Positions 9,158 to 17,242 are shown, numbered from the stretch's first letter. The stretch: DNA of 64,000 nt from Mycobacteroides saopaulense (GCF_001456355.1 NZ_CP010271.1:434001-498000); one strand, 5' to 3'. Notes: generated from the sequence alone by a model not told the origin. Program-made: numbers and translations.

Positions 9158-9907
9158 CTAGTTCAGCTCCCAGATGACGCTTACCTCGAAGGTCACCGTC
9201 TGCTGTCCTGGTTCCAGCGGGGGCGCGAACGAGGCATCCGCCTGCATGGGTGCCCTCTTGCCCATCATCGGTGCCGGGGGCGGCACCGAACCGTGCGACT
9301 CGTCGATCCGCAGCACCTTGCCCAGTGTGGAGCCCGAGAGGCCTGCGTACTGCTCGGCGCGGGCCTTGGCGTCGTTGAAGGCGCGCTCGCGGGCACCCTT
9401 CACCAGGTCGGCGTCGTTGTCGAGATCGAAGCTCACGCTCGACAGCCGGGCCGCGTCCCCGCCGGCCTGCACGGCCTTGTCCAGTACCTCGGAGGCCTTC
9501 TTGAGATCGCGGACGTTGATGCGCACCGAGTTGGTGGCGTTGTAGCCGGTGATCCGTGTGGGGCCGCCCTGGGGGTACGTCTGCTCCGGCTGGATGGACA
9601 GCTCGTTGGTCTGGACGTCCTCGCGGGCCACTCCGGCCCCCACCACGGCGTCGATGACGGCCTGGGCCTTCTCGCTGGCCTGTGAGAGCGCCCCGGAAAC
9701 GTCCTTGGCGGTGACCGATACGCCCACGTCGGCGCGCAGCACGTCGGGCGCACCCTTCACCTCGCCCTTGCCGACGACGGTGACATTGCGCGTGGTCTCC
9801 GGGCTACCGGTGGAATCGTCACCGCAGCCGGCGAGGAGCAAGGCCATTGCGGCAGCGGCGGCGACGGCGGTTGTCCGGGTCAGTGCTTTGCGTCCTACTT
9901 CTGACAT
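9158..9907 (-). CDS. lpqG: SIMPL-domain lipoprotein
   Basis: 249 residues from the ATG at 9907, which has GGAAG 5 bases upstream; an in-frame TTG at 9928 would only place extra residues before the signal. A basic N-terminus, an Ala-rich helix and LLAGC form a lipobox, so it is exported and lipid-anchored. The rest is one SIMPL domain. In M. tuberculosis, lpqG (Rv3623) is also next to hpt, which supports orthology. It may share a transcript with the upstream dehydrogenase gene (24-base gap). Confidence 0.88.
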   Translation of the reverse strand: MSEVGRKALTRTTAVAAAAAMALLLAGCGDDSTGSPETTRNVTVVGKGEVKGAPDVLRADVGVSVTAKDVSGALSQASEKAQAVIDAVVGAGVAREDVQTNELSIQPEQTYPQGGPTRITGYNATNSVRINVRDLKKASEVLDKAVQAGGDAARLSSVSFDLDNDADLVKGARERAFNDAKARAEQYAGLSGSTLGKVLRIDESHGSVPPPAPMMGKRAPMQADASFAPPLEPGQQTVTFEVSVIWELN

Positions 9908-9931
9908 GTCGCTTCCTGTCCTCCCCAACCC

Positions 9932-10963
9932 TTAGGGCACCACCAAAATCTTGCAATGGCGCTCGGGATCACCGAGATCGGCAAATGCCGATCCGACGTC
10001 TTCCAGACCTACCTCACCGGTCACGAGGTGCGCAACATCGATCTCGCCGTGCGCGATTCGCCGCAGCGTTTCGGAGAACTCCGTCGGGTCGTAGGCGAGT
10101 ACGAACTGAAGCGCGATTTCCTTGGCGATGCCGAAGTACGGGGTGACGGCATCGGGTTCCATGCAGACGCCCACGACCACCACCCGGGAGCTGTGCGGTG
10201 CGTCGCGCAGCACCTCGTTGAGGATGCCAGGGACGCCCACAGCCTCAAAGATCACCGGGGTGCTCTTGCCGACCCGGGACCAGGCCTGGAAGGCGGGCTC
10301 GACGCCGGGATCGACGACCTCGTGCGCGCCCATGAGTCGTGCTAGATCACGCCGGGCAGCAGAGAAGTCGGCGGCGACGATGGGCTCGACGCCCTGGGAG
10401 TTGAGCGCGGCGATCACGGCGATTCCGACGGGGCCGCATCCGATGACGATCGCCCCGGTGCCCGGTTGGATGCCGGATTTGTTGACCGCGTGCAGGCCGA
10501 CCGCCATCGGTTCGGTCAGTGCGGCATGCCTGGGATCGAGACCGTTGGGAATGGGCAGCAGCAGCGGCGCGCTCAGCAGCATCTGCTCGGCGTAGCCGCC
10601 CATGGTGCTGTTGCTGTAGACGATGGGCTCGAGTCCCTGGGCAGACAGGAGGATCGGAATCGACGTCACCGCGGTTCCGGGTGCGGGAGCGTCTGTCCTC
10701 GGTCCGGCCTCGATCACTTCGGCCGCGAACTCGTGGCCCATGAAGACATCGGCGCCCAGATCGACACCGTCGGTGAGGCTGGGCATGCCGGCCATCTGCT
10801 TGGACAGCTCGATGGCCTGCGCGCCATGCTTGGCGAAATGTAGGTCGGAGCCACAGATTCCGCAGGCGGACACCCTGACCAACACCTGGCCCTCGCCGGG
10901 CACCGGGTCGGGCACGTCGTCGCGGTAGACCATTGCGCCGTTGCGCAACACCGAGGCCCGCAT
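9932..10963 (-). CDS. Zinc-dependent alcohol dehydrogenase family oxidoreductase
   Basis: 343 residues of the medium-chain dehydrogenase family. The catalytic zinc site is visible as CGICGSDLH (about 34-42) and GHEFAAEV, and the nucleotide fold as VIGCGPVGIAVI (about 168-179). The four-Cys structural zinc loop of classical alcohol dehydrogenases is missing: the region between GHE and GGYAEQ has no Cys. The start overlaps the stop of the flavin monooxygenase gene (TGATG), so it is the third gene of the epoxide hydrolase operon. It could oxidise the product of those two enzymes; the substrate is unknown. Confidence 0.88.
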   Translation of the reverse strand: MRASVLRNGAMVYRDDVPDPVPGEGQVLVRVSACGICGSDLHFAKHGAQAIELSKQMAGMPSLTDGVDLGADVFMGHEFAAEVIEAGPRTDAPAPGTAVTSIPILLSAQGLEPIVYSNSTMGGYAEQMLLSAPLLLPIPNGLDPRHAALTEPMAVGLHAVNKSGIQPGTGAIVIGCGPVGIAVIAALNSQGVEPIVAADFSAARRDLARLMGAHEVVDPGVEPAFQAWSRVGKSTPVIFEAVGVPGILNEVLRDAPHSSRVVVVGVCMEPDAVTPYFGIAKEIALQFVLAYDPTEFSETLRRIAHGEIDVAHLVTGEVGLEDVGSAFADLGDPERHCKILVVP

Positions 10964-12150
10964 CAGACCGAATCCTTCTCTGCCACGTGCTCGCCGATGG
11001 CCTTCGCAACCGCCTCGCCGGCACGGCCCAGCAGCTCGCCCCGCTTGGCCTGCGCCCAGTCATGCGAAACCTGGGCGGCGGTGAGCTGGCCGGTGAAGTG
11101 TGGAATCACCTTGCGGGCGAACAATTCATAGGACTTGAATGTCGCCTCTGGCGATGCCCAGTCATGGCCGAGCATCAGGAAGGTGCCGAATCCTCCCGAT
11201 TTGTCGAGCAGATCCTGGACGTATTCGATGGCGTCCTCGGGTGTCCCGATACAGCAGTTCCCTTCGTCCACATACGCCTTGACGAACTCGCGGGGGTCCT
11301 GCTGCGCACCGTCTACGCCGTTGGCCAGCGGCAGTACCCCGACCGCGCCGAAGTAGTGCGCGTAGTCGGGCAGGCCGTACGTGCAGTCCTCGATGGCCTG
11401 CTCTCGCGTCTCGGCCAGGTGCATGATGCCGAGCACCCGCCAGCCGGACCGATCCGGCTCGGGGTGGCCGTGGACAGCCGCCTGCTCGCGTACCACCTCC
11501 CATGCGTTCTCCAGCGCGGCGAATCCGCCGGGGATCGACGCCGACAGGGATAGCAGTCCCGCGCCGAGCTTCCCCGCCAGTCGCGGCCCGGACGGTGAAA
11601 ACATAGCTGCGGTAAGGATTTCCGGATAGGGATGGGTATACGGGCGCAATTGCAGTTGCGCATCCCGGAGGGTGAACCAGGATGTTTCGCGGCTGATGCG
11701 CTCCTCCGGTGCCGCACGTAGCAGCGCGAGGATGGCCTCCAGGGATTCCTCCTGCATCTGTCGCTGATCCACCGGGTCGATGCCCATCATGTAAGCGTCG
11801 GTCGGCAGGGCGCCCGGGCCGGTGCCGAAAATGACGCGGCCCCGGGTGATGTGGTCCAACAGAATCCAGCGATCCACCACCATCAACGGGTGGTGATACG
11901 GCAGTGACACCACGCCGGTACCCAGCCGGATGTGTTTGGTGCGTTCGGCGGCGGTGGCGATGAAAACCTCGGGGCAGGAAATCAGTTCGTATCCGCCGGA
12001 GTGATGTTCACCGAACCAGGCCTCGTCGTAGCCCAGGCGGTCCAGCGCGACCACACGATCCAGGTCGTATTCCAGTGCCGTGGTGGGATTCTGGCCGACA
12101 GGATGGAACGGGGTGATGAAGGCTCCGAATCGGAGGGGCGCCGCGGTCAT
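10963..12150 (-). CDS. LLM-class flavin-dependent oxidoreductase (Rv3618-like)
   Basis: 395 residues. The N-terminal FGAFITPFHP, the EAWFGEHHSGGYE segment, the RLGTGVVSLPYHHPL strand and the GRVIFGTGPGALP segment are characteristic of bacterial luciferase-like monooxygenases that use reduced FMN. M. tuberculosis has the same pair, ephA then Rv3618. The ATG at 12150 overlaps the epoxide hydrolase stop (TGATG), and its own stop overlaps the dehydrogenase start in the same way. The substrate is unknown. Confidence 0.9.
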   Translation of the reverse strand: MTAAPLRFGAFITPFHPVGQNPTTALEYDLDRVVALDRLGYDEAWFGEHHSGGYELISCPEVFIATAAERTKHIRLGTGVVSLPYHHPLMVVDRWILLDHITRGRVIFGTGPGALPTDAYMMGIDPVDQRQMQEESLEAILALLRAAPEERISRETSWFTLRDAQLQLRPYTHPYPEILTAAMFSPSGPRLAGKLGAGLLSLSASIPGGFAALENAWEVVREQAAVHGHPEPDRSGWRVLGIMHLAETREQAIEDCTYGLPDYAHYFGAVGVLPLANGVDGAQQDPREFVKAYVDEGNCCIGTPEDAIEYVQDLLDKSGGFGTFLMLGHDWASPEATFKSYELFARKVIPHFTGQLTAAQVSHDWAQAKRGELLGRAGEAVAKAIGEHVAEKDSV

Positions 12151-13115
12151 CAACGCGCGACCTGCTGCAGGAATTCGAGCAACGCGGCATTGACTTCGTC
12201 TGGCCGCTCCTGCTGAATCCAGTGGCCGGCTCCTTCCAGGAGGAGGTCGCCGCGGTTGTCGGTGCGGTACTTCAGACTGCCCGCGTGATCGGTGAACCCG
12301 AGGACAGGATCGGCCGCCCCGGCGATGAACAAGGACGGCACAACGACATTCGCCCCGGTAAGGCGTTCGGTGAGTGCCCAGTTGCGGTCGAAGTTCCGGT
12401 ACCAGTTCAGTCCGCCGGTGAATCCGGTGCGGGTGAATTCGGCGATGTAGTGGTCCAATTCCGCCTGGCTCAGCCAGCCAGGGAGTTCGCCGGGGTCGCT
12501 CATGCGCTCGACGAATCCGGCCGGACCCGGTGCGATCATCGTGGCCCCGTCGATATGAGCCATGCCCGCCATCATGCGCCGGATCGTGACCGCGGGATCT
12601 CGATTGAGATCGGCATCGGCCACCCCGGGCTCCTGGAAGTACAGGATGTAGAAGAAGTTGTCGCCGAACAACTTCTTCCACGCCTGTGTGGGCGCGGCCT
12701 GGCTGCGCCGGGTGAACGGGACGGACAGGCCGACGACGCCCTCCACGCGCTCCGGGACGGCGAGGGCGGTGTGCCAGGTGACGACGGCGCCCCAGTCGTG
12801 TCCGACGAATGTCGCCTTGCCGGCGCCCACATCGTCGAGGATTCCGAGCAGATCGTCGGAGAGCGCCTCGATGTTGTAGTCGTCGATGTGCGCCGGCGCG
12901 CTCGACCGGCCATAACCGCGCTGATCGGGGGCGATGACGTGATATCCGGCCGCCGCGAGCGTGGGAATCTGATGACGCCACGAGTACGCGAGCTCGGGGA
13001 AGCCGTGGGCCAGAAGCACTACCGGCTGACCGGGTTCGCCCGCCTCGACTATGCGCAGGTGCACCCCGTTCGTGGCGATGTCACGTTCCCGGATATCCAC
13101 GGCGGCATCGGTCAT
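12150..13115 (-). CDS. ephA: Epoxide hydrolase, alpha/beta-hydrolase fold
   Basis: 321 residues, matching EphA (Rv3617). It hydrolyses epoxides to diols. The oxyanion HGFPE (about 38-42), the nucleophile Asp in VGHDWGAVV (about 104-112), the cap-domain Tyr residues and the C-terminal catalytic His in GAGHWIQQERP are all present. It is the first of three coupled genes. An AAGGTGAG ribosome site precedes the ATG. About 170 bases upstream is a terminator-like hairpin, and 320 bases upstream a strong promoter; these may be a separate small RNA or a long structured leader of this operon. Confidence 0.9.
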   Translation of the reverse strand: MTDAAVDIRERDIATNGVHLRIVEAGEPGQPVVLLAHGFPELAYSWRHQIPTLAAAGYHVIAPDQRGYGRSSAPAHIDDYNIEALSDDLLGILDDVGAGKATFVGHDWGAVVTWHTALAVPERVEGVVGLSVPFTRRSQAAPTQAWKKLFGDNFFYILYFQEPGVADADLNRDPAVTIRRMMAGMAHIDGATMIAPGPAGFVERMSDPGELPGWLSQAELDHYIAEFTRTGFTGGLNWYRNFDRNWALTERLTGANVVVPSLFIAGAADPVLGFTDHAGSLKYRTDNRGDLLLEGAGHWIQQERPDEVNAALLEFLQQVAR

Positions 13116-13289
13116 GAGCGCATTCTCACCTTCTGCGTGCGGCCAACAGCATCGTTGTCGCTTCTTCGCCCGACAAGGCTCATCAGCGCGTGATTGCCAC
13201 TAAACCACAACACACCATCGCCGACCAGGGACCGCGATGGATCCGGTTGCGGTGAGGAGGGATTGGACATATACGTCGCGCCCGATGGA

Positions 13290-13433
13290 CGAACAGAGCG
13301 CCACCGTCCGTGGTGGCGGTGGCGCTCTGCACCGGGTGCGGGTCAGGGGGATGACCGCCCGGTTGACGTGGCGTGCAGGTGAGATGTCGAGGGGTTAGCA
13401 CACCACGTCCGATTATTTTGCGAACGTGCGTAC
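13290..13433 (-). ncRNA. Candidate small RNA or structured leader with three stem-loops
   Basis: About 144 bases on the minus strand, starting 5-8 bases after a TAATAT box. Stem 1 pairs 13398-13409 with 13365-13376: 12 pairs including one G-U, closing a 21-base loop that contains CCCC. Stem 2 pairs 13352-13356 with 13341-13345 around a UCCCCC loop. Stem 3 pairs 13317-13329 with 13294-13306: 13 perfect pairs, a terminator-like end followed by UUCG rather than a U run. The two C-rich loops recall the 6C/B11 RNA of mycobacteria, whose loops bind G-rich ribosome sites. It could instead be the 5' leader of ephA. Exact ends are estimates. Confidence 0.55.
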
Positions 13434-13438
13434 TCGGA

Positions 13439-13466
13439 ATATTAGACACTTCAGAGGCTTTGTCAA
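13439..13466 (-). promoter_or_regulatory. Strong sigma-A-type promoter of the RNA candidate
   Basis: On the minus strand TTGACA (13466-13461) and TAATAT (13444-13439) are separated by 16 bases. This is the best -35/-10 pair I found in the window. Nothing downstream encodes a protein until ephA, 317 bases later. Confidence 0.65.
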
Positions 13467-13496
13467 CGATGGTGACGGCCGAGCGTGCCCGATGCT

Positions 13497-14315
13497 TCAG
13501 GCCGCGATCGGCCCCGCGGCGAGTATGCGCTCGTAGTTCCACGGAGTGGGCGGTTTGATGGACGGCGGTGTCCATTCGGTGGTCCACCTGCCTTGTGGAT
13601 GGGCCACCTCGACAGGGCTTACACCGAGGACCGATTGGGCCTCGAGGTAGGGAAGCTCGAGTAGTTCCTCCCACGGCGCGGCCATCAGAAGGTCGGCGCG
13701 CCGACCGCGTTCGACGGCCTGCCGGTAGTAACGAAGTTTGAACGGCACCGAGGCTCCGGGCAGTGCCAGGGCGCCGAGCAGGCCGAGCTTCTCCAGCGGG
13801 CCCGCGGGTTCCATTTGTCCGCAATGGAATCCGATGTTTGCCATCTCACCGGCGATATCGGGGCCGTAGCCGCCGATGGTGTGAAACATATCGTGCAGGG
13901 CCGTGCCCCGAATGATCATGTAGTAGAAGTCCTCATCCCAGTTGTTCTTCTCGGCGATCGGCCTGATGATGCTGGCCTCGCCGAAGACGCCGGCGTCGAG
14001 CTTGTTGGTGTTGAGGAACGAGAGATACGCGTGCCCCAGGCTGCCGAATGGCAGTGAGCCCAGGTACTCCACATCGTTCAGCACGGAGAGCAGATCGGGT
14101 TTGTGTTTGAACAGCTTTCGGCCGTTCGGGTGGGATCGCAGCTGATGGTAGGCGCGCGCGAAGACGGGTGCCTCCATGCCGAGAAATGCTTCGTAGATAT
14201 CGCCGTGGTACTTGGCGTTGATCAGCATGCGCCAAGCCTTCAACCAGGGAGTCCAGGTTGCGCGATCGGGCACGATGCCGCCGGGATTAGAGTATTTGGC
14301 CAGGTCGTTCAGCAT
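13497..14315 (-). CDS. Coq4 family protein
   Basis: 272 residues with the Coq4 metal signature H141-D-x-x-H145-x11-E157 (HDMFH, then E in IAGE) in a helical protein without signal or membrane segments. In eukaryotes and proteobacteria Coq4 acts in ubiquinone assembly, where it removes and replaces the C1 carboxyl group of the ring. Mycobacteria use menaquinone, so this member must act on something else. It is divergent from a TetR regulator gene with 62 bases between them, the usual arrangement of a regulator and its target. It is absent from the corresponding place in M. tuberculosis. Confidence 0.85.
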   Translation of the reverse strand: MLNDLAKYSNPGGIVPDRATWTPWLKAWRMLINAKYHGDIYEAFLGMEAPVFARAYHQLRSHPNGRKLFKHKPDLLSVLNDVEYLGSLPFGSLGHAYLSFLNTNKLDAGVFGEASIIRPIAEKNNWDEDFYYMIIRGTALHDMFHTIGGYGPDIAGEMANIGFHCGQMEPAGPLEKLGLLGALALPGASVPFKLRYYRQAVERGRRADLLMAAPWEELLELPYLEAQSVLGVSPVEVAHPQGRWTTEWTPPSIKPPTPWNYERILAAGPIAA

Positions 14316-14339
14316 ACGACCAATAATAGGCAGATCAAT

Positions 14340-14357
14340 AAATATGTCAATATATTT
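14340..14357. promoter_or_regulatory. Candidate TetR operator
   Basis: AAATAT (14340-14345) and ATATTT (14352-14357) form an inverted repeat with a 6-base spacer, in an unusually AT-rich patch between the divergent coq4-like and tetR genes. TetR proteins commonly bind such a site to control both themselves and the neighbour. Assignment is by position only. Confidence 0.4.
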
Positions 14358-14377
14358 CGTAGGGAGGCGACTGGGGC

Positions 14378-15040
14378 ATGGCTCGCATGAGTGAGGGCGA
14401 GGGCAAGGCTCCGCGTGGCCGTGGGCGGCCGCCGGGCGGCGGGAATACCGCGCAGCAGGCGCAGGCTCAACTTCTCGATGCCGCGGAACGGCTGTTCGTC
14501 GAACGCGGGTATGGCGCCTCCACGATGGAGGCCATCGCGCGAGAAGCCGGGTATAGCCGGGCCGTGGTGTATCGGCATTTCCGCAACAGGGACGATCTGA
14601 TGGACGCCTTGGTGGTCCGCGCGACGATGAGCGAGATCGCCAAGATGATCGGTCGTCTGATCGTGCTGAAGGATCTGTCCGAGATCATTCCCGAGTCGAT
14701 GGTGATCGTCTCGGTGGAGGTCGGTGCCAATCCGTTGTTGCAGGTGTTGGCCGACCGCGATGATCGTGGCACGGTGGCGTCGCTGATTGTCAACGCGCCC
14801 AACCTTATCGACCTGCTGACCTCCATGTATGCGGGTGTGTTCAGCACCCGGATGACCGAGGTGCGGCAGGGCGTCCGGCCCGAGGATGCGGCGCGGTACG
14901 TGCTGTCCGTCGCGCTTTCTCTGCTACTCGGGCTGATCCCCGGCACCGACGATCCCGAGCAGGTTCGCCGCTACGTCAGGGTTTTCGTACTGCCGACGCT
15001 GCTTGCCGACCCGCCGGAGCCGGAGGCGGTCTTCCTCTAA
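14378..15040 (+). CDS. TetR/AcrR family transcriptional regulator
   Basis: 220 residues from an ATG preceded by AGGGAGG at 14361-14367. After a basic Gly/Arg head, the DNA-binding domain spans about 28-75, with a helix-turn-helix read as ASTMEAIAREAGYSRAVVYRHF. The C-terminal ligand domain has no recognisable specificity. It is divergent from the coq4-like gene and overlaps the convergent VWA gene by 4 bases. It probably represses the coq4-like gene; this is inferred from orientation and the intervening inverted repeat. Confidence 0.9.
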   Translation: MARMSEGEGKAPRGRGRPPGGGNTAQQAQAQLLDAAERLFVERGYGASTMEAIAREAGYSRAVVYRHFRNRDDLMDALVVRATMSEIAKMIGRLIVLKDLSEIIPESMVIVSVEVGANPLLQVLADRDDRGTVASLIVNAPNLIDLLTSMYAGVFSTRMTEVRQGVRPEDAARYVLSVALSLLLGLIPGTDDPEQVRRYVRVFVLPTLLADPPEPEAVFL

Positions 15041-16683
15041 CGTGCCGCGGTTCGAGCCCTGATGAGGTCGATGACGATGTTGGGTATCTCGTCCGCGTTG
15101 CGCGCGACTCGGCTGCCGCCGCCTGGGGTGGAATCCGAAATCTGTTTGAGGACAGCGGCATCGGCATCCTCGGTGATTCCGAGGGTGATGAGGACCACGG
15201 GCCGGGCCGGGTCCTGCTCCTTCTTCACGGTCGCGAGCAATTGGTCCAGGGAAATGCCGTTCGGATCCTCATTCGTGCCGTCGGTGATGATCACCACGCT
15301 GTTGACGTAGTGCGGGTCGTATGTGGACTGCACCTTACGAAAAGCCGCCAATGTGGTGTCGTACAAACCCGTTCCGCCGCCCACCAGGGCATCCAGGCTG
15401 TGGCCCTCGTCGGCCAGCAGCTGACGTTGGGTCTTGTCGCCAACCTTCTCGCTGAGCGTGCGGATGGGCACCAGGTCTTTCCAGTCCTGGCCGGGCCCAC
15501 CCTTGTCGATCGAGAAGGCCCACAAACCGATTTGCGCGTTCTCCGGGAACAATGGCAGCCCGTTGTCGATTGCCTGGCTCAACAGACCGACACGCGTGGT
15601 CGGACCCGCGGAGAACTTCATCGAGCCCGAGACATCGAGCACGGCCAGCATCCGGGAAGGCAGGGCCAGCACCCCATAGCGGCGCATCGCGGTGTCGAAT
15701 GCCGTCAGGTCGTTGACGGTGAGCGTCTCCACCGCGCCGACGCCGGTACCGCCCAGTGGCGCGAAGTCGGGTCCACGAAATCCCGCGTTCCGCAACGCGT
15801 CTGCGCCATCGCTGCCGGTAATGCGCTCGGCGAGGGCTTCCCCGGTCTGCTTGGCCCGGCCGTGTCGATCGTTGGCGGATTCGGTAACCGCTATCGGATA
15901 GTTCAGGGCCGGAGTGCCCGTTGCGGGAACGACGGCGGTGAGCAGCGCGCCCGGGTGTTTGGCGTTGTAGTCGATGAGCTGTTGTTCGGTCGAGACCGCC
16001 AGGCCACCCTCCTTGGCCACCTCGCCAAGACGCTCTTCGGCGCTGCCTTGTGTGGTGTTGGTCAGCTGTGCCTGCGCGATGGGGACGAGGGCCGCCGTAA
16101 TGGCATTGGGATCACTCTTTCCCTGCTCGGCCTCGGCGACCGCTCCGAGAACGGGCCCGGCCGACACGGTGTCTTCCAGCGGATTGCCGATTCGCAGGCC
16201 CGGCTGCTTCAAGACGCTCAGCCACGAATCGAATGTGGGTGCCGTGCCCTGCCTGGCGACCACCACAACGGGGGTTCTGGCCACCGACTGGCTTGCCGAA
16301 TCCAACGGAGAACCGGTGGCGCGCAGCTGCCTCGCCAGCCAGATCGAGGAATCGGGCAGCCACAACGCGGGCGCGCCGCCGGGCTTGCCGATCGTTGCCG
16401 CCGTCGCCGCGGAGGGCTTCGCGTCCACGGTGACTTTTGCGCAGCCGAGTTCTTTGGTACTCGCGCCGTCTAGCGCCTTCGATACCACCGGTGCGATGGC
16501 CGGGTCTGCTGCGATGCTGAAGTTGTCGACGTCCGGGCACCGTTGCGAGAACTTCTGGTAGGCGAAGTACCCGAACCCGCCGAGCAGGGCGGCGATCAGC
16601 GCCAGCGCAATCCACTTGGGCAGGCTTGAGCCACCCGAGCGTTGCTGTTTTCGGCGATTGCGTTCACTATGGCGACCAGGCAT
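15037..16683 (-). CDS. Membrane-anchored protein with solute-binding-like and VWA domains
   Basis: 548 residues from the ATG at 16683 with GAGG 8 bases upstream. A basic head (HSERNRRKQQR) is followed by one transmembrane helix (about 23-41), then an exported part. Residues about 50-320 look like a type 2 periplasmic binding fold (ALWLPDSSIWLA, PVVVVARQGTAP); residues about 340-545 form a von Willebrand A domain with the MIDAS sequence DVSGS. Proteins of this layout are usually called substrate-binding and VWA domain-containing; the ligand is unknown. A CRP-like palindrome lies in the 130-base gap to the divergent lipoprotein gene. Confidence 0.85.
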   Translation of the reverse strand: MPGRHSERNRRKQQRSGGSSLPKWIALALIAALLGGFGYFAYQKFSQRCPDVDNFSIAADPAIAPVVSKALDGASTKELGCAKVTVDAKPSAATAATIGKPGGAPALWLPDSSIWLARQLRATGSPLDSASQSVARTPVVVVARQGTAPTFDSWLSVLKQPGLRIGNPLEDTVSAGPVLGAVAEAEQGKSDPNAITAALVPIAQAQLTNTTQGSAEERLGEVAKEGGLAVSTEQQLIDYNAKHPGALLTAVVPATGTPALNYPIAVTESANDRHGRAKQTGEALAERITGSDGADALRNAGFRGPDFAPLGGTGVGAVETLTVNDLTAFDTAMRRYGVLALPSRMLAVLDVSGSMKFSAGPTTRVGLLSQAIDNGLPLFPENAQIGLWAFSIDKGGPGQDWKDLVPIRTLSEKVGDKTQRQLLADEGHSLDALVGGGTGLYDTTLAAFRKVQSTYDPHYVNSVVIITDGTNEDPNGISLDQLLATVKKEQDPARPVVLITLGITEDADAAVLKQISDSTPGGGSRVARNADEIPNIVIDLIRARTAAR

Positions 16684-16752
16684 GACTGGACCTCTTCGTT
16701 CTCGGCCGCACGCAGACCTGGTGCCCGCGTCGTGAGGCTCGGGCGATAGTAC

Positions 16753-16768
16753 CGTGAACAAGATCACG
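16753..16768. promoter_or_regulatory. CRP-like palindrome
   Basis: CGTGA-N6-TCACG, a perfect inverted repeat that contains the GTGA-N6-TCAC core recognised by the mycobacterial cAMP receptor protein. It lies between the divergent VWA and lipoprotein genes, 46 bases before the lipoprotein start and 70 before the VWA start. Confidence 0.45.
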
Positions 16769-16813
16769 GCCTGGGGTGCTGAGCAGGCAGTTGAGGGTCA
16801 TCTAGGGGGATCT

Positions 16814-17242
16814 ATGCGGGTGCTGGCGGGGCTCATTTTGTGCACGCTGTTAGCTGGGTGTTCGTTGTTCACATTCGGGGATGAGAAGGTCGAGGTGCCG
16901 ATCGCGCAGGCCGAGGCGTTCGGGCGCATCGACCTTCCCGAGGGGGTCCAGGTCCTCAAGGTGTTGAGAACGCATTTCCAGGACACCCTCTACGAAGTGG
17001 CGCTGCGAACCACCTCGCGCGGTGTGGCGACGATTCTGCGGAATTCGCATTTCACCGCTTCTTTCCACCCGGTGCAGGACCCAACCACGCTCAAGGTCAT
17101 CGCAGGCCCTCCGATGTCGAGCGCGACGAATGTCACCCAGGCCCAGGACCATGTCGAGAAGCCGTGGGTGTACCGCGGCATCGTCCAAGACATCAGGTCG
17201 CCCGAGGAGGTTTACCTGCACATGAACCTGTTCGACACCTAG
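16814..17242 (+). CDS. Small lipoprotein of unknown function
   Basis: 142 residues from the ATG at 16814, preceded by a GGGGGA ribosome site. A start at 16754 would put 20 residues before the signal peptide. The N-terminus MRVLAGLILCTLLAGC is a short signal peptide with a clear lipobox (LLAGC, Cys at 16). The mature part is mixed alpha/beta with no motif I recognise. It is divergent from the VWA gene and 174 bases before ftsH. Confidence 0.72.
   Translation: MRVLAGLILCTLLAGCSLFTFGDEKVEVPIAQAEAFGRIDLPEGVQVLKVLRTHFQDTLYEVALRTTSRGVATILRNSHFTASFHPVQDPTTLKVIAGPPMSSATNVTQAQDHVEKPWVYRGIVQDIRSPEEVYLHMNLFDT

Larger units (their letters stand above)
13116..13496. other. 381-base interval without a protein gene
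   Basis: No open frame here has a convincing start, ribosome site or protein-like composition. It holds the promoter and three stem-loops described as a small RNA candidate (13290-13466) and the ribosome-binding region of ephA. In M. tuberculosis the corresponding interval between ephA and ftsH carries the espACD genes, which are absent here. Confidence 0.7.

Noticed and set aside
8663..9685. A 340-codon plus-strand frame opposite the SIMPL genes
   Set aside because: It mirrors two intact genes and has no ribosome site, motif or signal.
10963..12981. A 672-codon minus-strand frame
   Set aside because: The true flavin monooxygenase starts at 12150. The upstream extension is an out-of-frame reading of ephA.
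12222..13193. A 323-codon plus-strand frame opposite ephA
   Set aside because: It is antisense to an enzyme with all catalytic residues; its composition is typical of shadow frames.
13183..13824. A minus-strand frame running from the Coq4 gene through the promoter interval
   Set aside because: It is out of frame with the Coq4 protein, crosses the strong promoter and stem-loops, and has a low-complexity Arg/Pro composition.
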